Part shown: piece after piece, positions 58,027 through 64,000 of the stretch
Position numbering within the stretch: the first letter of the stretch is position 1
How the letters are laid out: each line of letters starts with the position of its first letter
Assembly: GCF_003337235.1 (NCBI RefSeq)
Contig: NZ_QPJC01000012.1
Coordinates: 1-64,000 of the forward strand
DNA from: Halopolyspora algeriensis
GTDB lineage: Bacteria; Actinomycetota; Actinomycetes; Mycobacteriales; Pseudonocardiaceae
Length of the DNA: 64,000 nt
Direction of reading: 5' to 3'
Program-made: the position numbers and the translations under genes
Notes under the pieces: model-generated
The model's database searches: none
Seen by the model: only the letters and a program-made list of their open reading frames with translations
What the model was told of the DNA's origin: nothing

Positions 58027-58864
58027 CGGAGTCCCCACCACTGTGCCATGCCGCCGTGACCTTCGCCGCGTCCAGCGAACCCACGATGTCGTGGACCCGG
58101 ACACCCCACGCGCCGCGGTCCGCGGCCAGCGCCGACACGATCGCCGTGGCCGTGTCCCTCTCGGATGCCGGGCGTGGTTCCCCTTGCGCATCGGCGAGGA
58201 CACGGCCGAGGAAGCGCTTTCGGGACGCCCCCACCAGCACCGGAAAACCCAGGCCGACGAACAGGTCCAGCCGGTGCAGCAACGCCCAGTCGTGCTCGGC
58301 GGTCTTCGCGAAGCCCAGACCGGGATCCAGCACGATCGCCGATTCGGACACCCCCGCCGCCAGCGCCGCATCCACCTGCCGCAGCAACTCGTCGCGAACA
58401 TCGCCGACCACGTCGCCGTAGGTGGCGAGCGAGTTCATGTCGCGGCTGTGACCCCGCCAGTGCATCAGCACCCACGGCAAGCCCGTCTCGGCGGCGACCC
58501 GGGCCATGTCGGGGTCGGCGAGCCCGCCGGAGACGTCGTTGATCGCGCTCGCTCCTGCTCCGGCCGTCGCTTCCGCGACCTCGGCCCTGGTGGTGTCCAC
58601 GCTCACCGGAACGCCGGCCGCGACCAGCTCGGTGACCACCGGCAGGACCCGCTCGGTCTCCGTAGCGGCATCCACCCGATCCGAGCCGGGGCGGGTGGAT
58701 TCGCCCCCCACGTCCACGATGTCCGCACCCTGCGCGTGCAGCTCGATCCCGTGCGCGACAGCCGCCCGACGATCCAGGTACCGACCGCCGTCGGAAAAGG
58801 AGTTGTGCGTCACGTTCAGCACACCCATGACCGCGCAGCGGTCCGGCTGTGGCAAATCCTTCAT
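58019..58864 (-). CDS. folP: Dihydropteroate synthase
   Basis: 281 residues. TIM-barrel with the two family signatures [15 protein letters not shown] and [16 protein letters not shown], then [18 protein letters not shown] (Asp/Lys), GASRKRFLG and RVHDIVG. The target of sulfonamides. It joins p-aminobenzoate to the pterin. The start lies 13 bases after folE. Confidence 0.95.
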   Translation of the reverse strand: MKDLPQPDRCAVMGVLNVTHNSFSDGGRYLDRRAAVAHGIELHAQGADIVDVGGESTRPGSDRVDAATETERVLPVVTELVAAGVPVSVDTTRAEVAEATAGAGASAINDVSGGLADPDMARVAAETGLPWVLMHWRGHSRDMNSLATYGDVVGDVRDELLRQVDAALAAGVSESAIVLDPGLGFAKTAEHDWALLHRLDLFVGLGFPVLVGASRKRFLGRVLADAQGEPRPASERDTATAIVSALAADRGAWGVRVHDIVGSLDAAKVTAAWHSGGDSVG

Positions 58865-58877
58865 TGCTCTTCCCGAA

Positions 58878-59519
58878 TCAACGACCGTCTCGGATCAGCG
58901 ACAGGGCCTCGGACCTCGAGGACGACGACGACCTGAAGATCCCCCGCACCGCCGAGGTCGTGGTCGTCGAACCCGCCTTGCGCACTCCGCGCATCCCCAT
59001 GCACAGGTGCTCGGCATCGACCACCACGATGACACCCCGCGGATCGAGCTTACGCGCCAGTGCATCGGCAATCTGCGAGGTGAGCCGCTCCTGCACCTGC
59101 GGGCGTTTGGCGTAGAGGTCCACCAGACGGGCGATCTTGGAGAGCCCGGTCACGCGCCCGTGCTCGTTCGGGATGTAGCCGACGTGTGCCATGCCGTGAA
59201 ACGGCAGCAGGTGATGCTCGCACTGGGAGTACACCGGAATGTCCCGGACCAGGACGAGTTCCTCGTGGGATTCGCCGAAGGTGCGGTTGAGCACCTCGTC
59301 CGGGTCGGTGTACAGGCCTGCGAACAACTCCTGATACGCGCGGGCGACACGAGCCGGGGTCTCCTGCAGACCTTCCCGGTCAGGGTCCTCCCCCGCCGCG
59401 CACAGAAGCTCACGGATCGCGGCCTCGGCCCGAGCGTGGTCGAACCGGGGCTTGGCGACGGCATCGTCTCCGGGCGCGGTCTCATCACCCGGCCCGGCCG
59501 AACCGGTCGTGCTGGTCAC
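58878..59519 (-). CDS. folE: GTP cyclohydrolase I
   Basis: 213 residues. Zinc site in [13 protein letters not shown] and [15 protein letters not shown] (Cys and His ligands), substrate motif [24 protein letters not shown]. First step of folate synthesis from GTP. GTG 59519 has GGAGGAA at the right distance and is preferred to the GTG five codons upstream. 69 bases after ftsH. Confidence 0.95.
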   Translation of the reverse strand: MTSTTGSAGPGDETAPGDDAVAKPRFDHARAEAAIRELLCAAGEDPDREGLQETPARVARAYQELFAGLYTDPDEVLNRTFGESHEELVLVRDIPVYSQCEHHLLPFHGMAHVGYIPNEHGRVTGLSKIARLVDLYAKRPQVQERLTSQIADALARKLDPRGVIVVVDAEHLCMGMRGVRKAGSTTTTSAVRGIFRSSSSSRSEALSLIRDGR

Positions 59520-59588
59520 TGATCGTTCCTCCACCGGTGGCGACGCCCGGTCACGAAACCGGGCGCCCGTATCCTCCGGAGTCGACGG

Positions 59589-62120
59589 CTACCGGCTTGC
59601 GGTGCCGTTCCCGTTCTCGTCGTCGGAGTCCGACCTCGAGTCGGACGGACCGCCGCGGGACTGCTCGCCGTGCTGCTCACCCTGCGAAGGAGCTCCCTCC
59701 GCATTCGGTCCCGGCCGACCGTTGGACTCGGCGCCGAAGTGGTTCGGCTGTGCCTGACCCTGCTGGCCCCGCTCCCAGGAGGGCACCCAGTTGTACGGCT
59801 GCTGACCGGCCGCCTGCTGTTCCGGACGGCCCGCGGGTGAGGTCGCCGGAGTCCAGCCGGGAGGAGCACCGTAGTTCGGAGGCACGCCCTGCGGGGGCTG
59901 GTCGCCCCGGTTGTTCTGCGGGAACTGCAGGGTTCCCGAGGACTGCCCCGCAGCCGGCCGGTCACCGCCCGGCTGATGAGGGCCAGGGCCCTGCTGCCCG
60001 TGCGCCTCGGGATGCTGCGCGCCATCGGGACCCTGCTGCGGCTGCCCGTACTGCTGCTGGTCACCGTACTGCGCCTGGTCATACTGCGCCTGGTCGTACT
60101 GGGACCAGCCGTACTGCGGTGCCCCCGAACCGTTCGGGCTCGGTGCGGCACCGACCGGGGCCGGAGTCGGCTCCTCGGTGGGCGGCGGCCACGGCTCGCC
60201 ACGCTCCCTGGCTTCTTCCCCGGGCGTCTTCACCGGCGGCTTGTCCGAGGGCGTACGTCCACCGAAGTCGTTGAACGCGGTGATCCGGGGACGCTTCTCC
60301 ACCCTGGCGAAGATGCGCTCCAGTTCCTGGCGGTTCAGCGTCTCCTGCTCGATGACCTCCAACACCAGGTTGTCGAGCACATCACGATAGGTGTTGAGGA
60401 TCTCCCACGCCTCGGTGTGCGCGGCCTCGATGAGCTTGCGCACCTCCTCGTCGATCTCATGGGCGACCTCGAACGAGTAGTTCGGCTGCTGTCCCGCCGA
60501 ACGACCCAGGAAGGGGTCACCTTCCTCCTTGCCGTACTTCACCGCGCCGAGCCGCGCCGTCATGCCGTACTCGGTCACCATCGCACGGGCGATCTTGGTG
60601 GCCTGGTCGATGTCGCTGGAGGCACCCGTGGTGGGCTCGTGGAAGACCAGCTCCTCGGCCGAGCGGCCACCCAGCGCGAACACCAGCCGGGCGATCATCT
60701 CCGACCGGGTCATCATGTCCTTGTCGTCCTCGGGGACGACCAGCGCGTGCCCGCCCGTGCGGCCACGGGGCAGGATCGTGAGCTTGTAGACCGGCTCCAG
60801 GTCCGGCATCGCCCAGGCGGCCAGTGCGTGACCGCCCTCGTGGTAGGCGGTGATCTTCTTGTCACGATCCGAGATGATCTTGTTCTTGCGGCGTGGGCCA
60901 CCGATGACCCGATCGACCGACTCCTCCAGAGCCGCCGCCGTGATGAGCTGACCGTTCTCCCGTGCGGTGAGCAGCGCCGCCTCGTTGACGACGTTCTCCA
61001 GATCGGCACCGGAGAAGCCGACGGTGCGCTTGGCCAGACCCTCCATGTCCGCATCCGGCGCCAGCGGCTTGCCCTTGGAGTGCACCCCGAGGATGGCCTT
61101 GCGACCGCGCAGATCGGGCGCGGAAACCGGGATCTGGCGGTCGAAACGACCGGGGCGCAGCAGCGCCGGGTCCAGCGTGTCCGACCGGTTGGTCGCGGCG
61201 ATCAGAATGATGCCGCCCCGCGAGTCGAACCCGTCCATCTCGACCAGCAGCTGGTTCAACGTCTGCTCGCGCTCGTCGTGGCCACCGCCCAGGCCCGCAC
61301 CGCGCTGGCGCCCGACGGCATCGATCTCGTCGACGAACACGATGCACGGCGCGTTCTGCTTGGCCTGCTCGAACAGGTCACGCACCCGCGAGGCACCCAC
61401 ACCGACGAACATCTCCACGAAGTCCGAACCGGAGATCGAGTAGAACGGCACTCCGGCCTCGCCCGCGACGGCGCGAGCGAGCAGCGTCTTACCGGTCCCC
61501 GGGGGCCCGTACAGCAGTACGCCCTTGGGAATTTTCGCACCCAACGCCTGGTATCGGGTCGGATGCTGCAGGAAGTCCTTGATCTCGTGCAGTTCCTCGA
61601 CGGCCTCGTCCGCGCCCGCGACATCGCCGAACAGCGTCTTCGGCATGTCCTTGGTGAACTGCTTGGCCTTGGACTTGCCGAAGTTGAGGACCCGGTTTCC
61701 ACCGCCCTGGGCGTTGTTCATCATCCACATGAGCAGCAGGACGAGCAGTCCCAGCGGGATCATGTAGATGAGCAACTGGCTCCAGAACGAACTCTGGGAC
61801 ACCTCGGTGTTCCAGTTGCCCATGTTGGCCTGGCGGATCTCACCGACGATCTCGTCGGTGGCGCCGGCGGGGAACTGCGCGATGATGCGGTTGCTGCCCT
61901 GGACCTGGACTCCCTGGTTCAGGGTGAGCTTGAGCCGCTGTTCCTTGTCCTCGATGGTGGCCTCGGCCACGTTGCCCTGCGAGATCTGTTGCAGGGCCTT
62001 CGACGTGGACACGTCGGTATAGCCCCGCGTGTCGTCGAAGAGCACGTTGAAGCCGTAGAACAGCAGCAACACCGCCAGGAGCCACAGCAGCGGGTTGCGG
62101 AGCAGGCGCTTTCGGTCCAT
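59589..62120 (-). CDS. ftsH: ATP-dependent zinc metalloprotease FtsH
   Basis: 843 residues. TM1 at about 10-27, a periplasmic domain, TM2 at about 110-130, AAA domain with Walker [14 protein letters not shown], Walker B IVFVDEID and SRH, then the M41 protease with zinc site HEGGH and the third ligand in [13 protein letters not shown]. The C-terminal 200 residues form a disordered Gln/Pro/Gly-rich tail with YDQAQ repeats, much longer than in E. coli. It degrades membrane and unneeded soluble proteins. ATG start with the 463-base gap upstream. Confidence 0.96.
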   Translation of the reverse strand: MDRKRLLRNPLLWLLAVLLLFYGFNVLFDDTRGYTDVSTSKALQQISQGNVAEATIEDKEQRLKLTLNQGVQVQGSNRIIAQFPAGATDEIVGEIRQANMGNWNTEVSQSSFWSQLLIYMIPLGLLVLLLMWMMNNAQGGGNRVLNFGKSKAKQFTKDMPKTLFGDVAGADEAVEELHEIKDFLQHPTRYQALGAKIPKGVLLYGPPGTGKTLLARAVAGEAGVPFYSISGSDFVEMFVGVGASRVRDLFEQAKQNAPCIVFVDEIDAVGRQRGAGLGGGHDEREQTLNQLLVEMDGFDSRGGIILIAATNRSDTLDPALLRPGRFDRQIPVSAPDLRGRKAILGVHSKGKPLAPDADMEGLAKRTVGFSGADLENVVNEAALLTARENGQLITAAALEESVDRVIGGPRRKNKIISDRDKKITAYHEGGHALAAWAMPDLEPVYKLTILPRGRTGGHALVVPEDDKDMMTRSEMIARLVFALGGRSAEELVFHEPTTGASSDIDQATKIARAMVTEYGMTARLGAVKYGKEEGDPFLGRSAGQQPNYSFEVAHEIDEEVRKLIEAAHTEAWEILNTYRDVLDNLVLEVIEQETLNRQELERIFARVEKRPRITAFNDFGGRTPSDKPPVKTPGEEARERGEPWPPPTEEPTPAPVGAAPSPNGSGAPQYGWSQYDQAQYDQAQYGDQQQYGQPQQGPDGAQHPEAHGQQGPGPHQPGGDRPAAGQSSGTLQFPQNNRGDQPPQGVPPNYGAPPGWTPATSPAGRPEQQAAGQQPYNWVPSWERGQQGQAQPNHFGAESNGRPGPNAEGAPSQGEQHGEQSRGGPSDSRSDSDDENGNGTASR
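60067..60096 (-). repeat. Tandem 15-base repeat in the ftsH tail
   Basis: Two near-identical 15-base units (TACTGCGCCTGGTCA and TACTGCGCCTGGTCG on the plus strand) encode the YDQAQ pentapeptide repeats of the FtsH C-terminal tail; related YGQPQQ units follow. Repeat number is likely to vary between strains. Confidence 0.7.
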
Positions 62121-62583
62121 TCACTTGCGGCCGGCGGGGCGGCCTCGACCCTCCCTGACTTTCACGTCGGGCGGCGGTAGGCGTCCATGTCGACGTCCAC
62201 CCCCGGTTCAGACCAGCGTACCGCTCGCCGCAGCAGCGAAGCTGCACGAGTCGTTCCGCAGGCATTCCAGACTACCCACCCACCGACGTCAACGGTCGGG
62301 AAACCTCAACAGTTCCCGCAGTGAGCAGCAGTTGTGTTTCGAAGCACCGGGTGACCGAATCGGCCGGAGCGTGACCGACAAGCCGTGTCCGTGCGGCACC
62401 GCTCGCCACCGCCGTCGACAACCATCCGTACTCACGATGATTCACTACCCAGCGGCACACGAACCGATGCATCCCCCGCAGGAGGGCCCCAGCTTTCGCA
62501 GGAACCGATCCCGGCGGGGTGCCTTGATCGGCTGTCCGATCCGTCACCTTTATACCTCAACAGTCCAGCGGCAGGACACATTC
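62121..62583. other. 463-base intergenic region between ftsH and hpt
   Basis: The longest gene-free stretch of the minus-strand housekeeping run, and less GC-rich than its surroundings. It should hold the ftsH promoter. On the minus strand, a GTG at 62547 preceded by GAGG opens a 91-codon frame that ends at 62272, but its third codon positions are much less GC-biased than those of the neighbours and it has no recognisable motif, so I do not call it a gene. Confidence 0.4.
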
Positions 62584-63141
62584 CTACGCCCCGGAGGTGT
62601 AGACCTTCGGATCGAGACTGCCGATATAGGGCAGGTCACGATAGCGCTCGGCGAAGTCGAGACCGTAACCGACGACGAACTCGTTGGGAATGTCGAAGCC
62701 GACATACCGCAGCGGCACCTCGACCTGCACGGCATCGGGTTTGCGCAGCAGCGTGCAGACCTCCAGGGAGGCCGGGTCGCGCGAGGCCAGGTTCTTCAGC
62801 AGCCACGACAACGTCAGGCCGGAATCGATGATGTCCTCGACGATCAGCACGTGCTTGCCCGCGATATCGCGGTCCAGATCCTTGAGGATGCGCACCACCC
62901 CGGACGAGGAGGTCGACGAGCCGTAGGAACTGACCGCCATGAACTCCAACTGGGCAGGTTGGGGAAGCGCTCGGGCGAGATCGGTCATCACCATCACGGC
63001 CCCTTTGAGCACTCCCACCAGCACCAAGTCACCTCCCCGGAGGTGCTGATAATCCTCATCGATCTGCTTGGCCAGTTCGGTGATCTTGTCATTGATCTGC
63101 TGCTCGGAGATGAGCACGGAGGCAATGTCGCCGTCGTACAC
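62584..63141 (-). CDS. hpt: Hypoxanthine-guanine phosphoribosyltransferase
   Basis: 185 residues. PRPP motif [17 protein letters not shown] with the two acidic residues, [15 protein letters not shown] near the N-terminus, [11 protein letters not shown], and the purine-contacting [28 protein letters not shown]. Salvages hypoxanthine and guanine. GTG 63141 has AGGGGAAG upstream; GTG 63186, which directly follows the tilS stop, would give 200 residues. Cotranscribed with tilS. Confidence 0.93.
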   Translation of the reverse strand: MYDGDIASVLISEQQINDKITELAKQIDEDYQHLRGGDLVLVGVLKGAVMVMTDLARALPQPAQLEFMAVSSYGSSTSSSGVVRILKDLDRDIAGKHVLIVEDIIDSGLTLSWLLKNLASRDPASLEVCTLLRKPDAVQVEVPLRYVGFDIPNEFVVGYGLDFAERYRDLPYIGSLDPKVYTSGA

Positions 63142-63186
63142 GGCCCTGCTTCCCCTCTCGATACCTGGTGCGCGTTCACCCGTCAC

Positions 63187-64000
63187 TCACCCTGTCGGCG
63201 GTACGCGTTCACCCCATTCCACCAGAAGCGTCCCACGAGCACGTCGCAGCACGAAGTTGCCCGGCAGAGCGTGACCGCCCTGACCACGCCAGTCCCCGAC
63301 GAGCGCGTCCGACTGGCGCAGGTGGGCATCACTGAGTTCGGGAACACCCCGATCCAGCAACCATGCGCGCAAAACCCGTCGCCGCACCGCAGCGGGCTCG
63401 GAGGCCAGGGAAGCGGCATCGAGCACCCCGTCCGACTCGACGCGCCTGCGAGCGTTGTCGGCAAAAGCGTCCAGGGCGTCGGTGTCGTCACGCAACTGCT
63501 CGGCGGTTCGGGCCAGCGCAGCCGCGACCCCACCCTGCAGCACCTCTTCGAGCAGCGGAAGGGCTTCGGTGCGCAGGCGCACCCGCGTGAACCGGGAATC
63601 CTCGTTGTGGGGATCCTGCCACGGCCGCAGGCCGAGTTCCCGGCAAGCCTGCAGGGTCGTACGGCGCGGCACCTCCAGGAACGGGCGGGCCCACGGCCCG
63701 TCCAGCGGCCGCATCCCCCCGACCGACCTCGGTCCCGAACCGCGACCGAGCCCGAGCAGCACCGTCTCGGCCTGGTCGTCGAGAGTGTGCCCCAACAGCA
63801 CGAGCGCACCGTGCGGACGTGCCTCGCGCAGAGCCGCATAGCGCGCTCGGCGCGCCGCCGCCTCGACCCCTCCGGCACCCTCGACCTCGACCCGGATCGT
63901 GCGGACCTCGTCGCACCCGAGTTCGTCGAGCTGTTCGGCGGCACGGGCTGCCACCTCGGCGGAACCGGACTGCAGATCGTGGTCGACGATCACTCCGTGC
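63187..64000 (-). CDS. tilS: tRNA(Ile)-lysidine synthetase, N-terminus cut by window end
   Basis: The last 271 residues are in the window. VDHDLQSGSAEVAARAAEQL, RRARYAALREA, LGHTLDDQAETVLLGLGRGSG, RPFLEV and WQDPHNEDSRFTRVRLR are the TilS motifs after the P-loop, which lies beyond 64000. It modifies C34 of tRNA-Ile(CAU) to lysidine and so changes its reading from AUG to AUA. The stop touches the upstream hpt start, and the order tilS-hpt-ftsH is the usual one. Confidence 0.95.
   Translation of the reverse strand, partial: HGVIVDHDLQSGSAEVAARAAEQLDELGCDEVRTIRVEVEGAGGVEAAARRARYAALREARPHGALVLLGHTLDDQAETVLLGLGRGSGPRSVGGMRPLDGPWARPFLEVPRRTTLQACRELGLRPWQDPHNEDSRFTRVRLRTEALPLLEEVLQGGVAAALARTAEQLRDDTDALDAFADNARRRVESDGVLDAASLASEPAAVRRRVLRAWLLDRGVPELSDAHLRQSDALVGDWRGQGGHALPGNFVLRRARGTLLVEWGERVPPTG

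Noticed and set aside
60000-60130. A CRISPR array in the repeat-rich part of ftsH
   Set aside because: The repeats are 15 bases long, directly tandem without spacers and in frame, so they encode a protein repeat.
62272-62547. A 91-residue minus-strand protein between hpt and ftsH
   Set aside because: Possible GAGG ribosome site, but weak GC bias at third codon positions and no similarity to a known family.

Overview
This is a high-GC actinomycete chromosome segment. Gene content and order point to the Pseudonocardiaceae/Pseudonocardiales or near relatives: cysS-ispF-ispD-carD-lpqE-radA-disA-mutY, mhuD, clpC, lsr2-lysS-coaX-panD-panC, folK-folB-folP-folE-ftsH and hpt-tilS occur in the same order as I recall from Mycobacterium tuberculosis (about Rv3579c to Rv3625c). 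The genus is not certain. GTG and TTG starts, four-base start/stop overlaps and lipobox secretion signals fit the same group.

Layout. (1) 1-2.0 kb is an eroded mobile region: the last codons of a transposase, a small SAV_915-like protein, a GNAT acetyltransferase, and a frameshifted tyrosine recombinase that ends on a tRNA-Thr(UGU). (2) 2.3-12.4 kb, all on the plus strand: a ThrE-type exporter; trehalose genes otsA and an otsB fused to a GH15 trehalase-like domain; then a five-gene membrane cluster (DUF4178, DUF4247, a two-TM protein with a proline-rich tail, DUF350, membrane-anchored SpeE-like aminopropyltransferase). (3) 12.5-17.3 kb: a LacI regulator with a palindrome at its own start, a three-gene zinc ABC transporter behind a Zur-like box, a methyltransferase remnant and a small monooxygenase. 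(4) 17.4-23.0 kb: rlmB, cysS, a HAD hydrolase, an inserted VapBC-type pair, ispF, ispD and carD. (5) 23.3-31.4 kb: lpqE, radA, disA, mutY, a LigT-like protein, a YhgE/Pip permease with a degenerate ABC ATPase, and the heme-degrading monooxygenase mhuD. (6) 31.5-39.6 kb is accessory: membrane EEP phosphatase/nuclease, DrrAB-type exporter, SLC13 carboxylate transporter and a giant AfsR/SARP regulator. (7) 39.8-47.4 kb: clpC, a siderophore uptake system split around two overlapping IdeR/DtxR boxes, and lsr2. (8) 47.7-64 kb is the large minus-strand housekeeping run: lysS, coaX, panD, panC, a DUF2520 protein, PrsW, DUF6779, DUF3180, folK-B-P-E, ftsH, hpt and tilS (cut by the window end), interrupted by one plus-strand MerR gene.

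How the genes fit together. The core supplies coenzyme A (panC, panD, coaX) and folate (folE, folP, folB, folK), isoprenoid precursors (ispD, ispF), translation (cysS, lysS, rlmB, tRNA-Thr, tilS), DNA repair and c-di-AMP signalling (radA, disA, mutY), and protein quality control (clpC, ftsH). Metal supply is a second theme: zinc uptake, siderophore-iron uptake and MhuD heme-iron release, with visible metal-responsive operators for the two uptake systems. The parts I consider least described are the DUF4178-DUF4247-DUF350-SpeE membrane cluster with its unnamed partner, the OtsB-GH15 fusion, and the YhgE/Pip exporter with an ATPase that lacks the Walker A lysine. All functions rest on reading motifs by eye; no database search was run.
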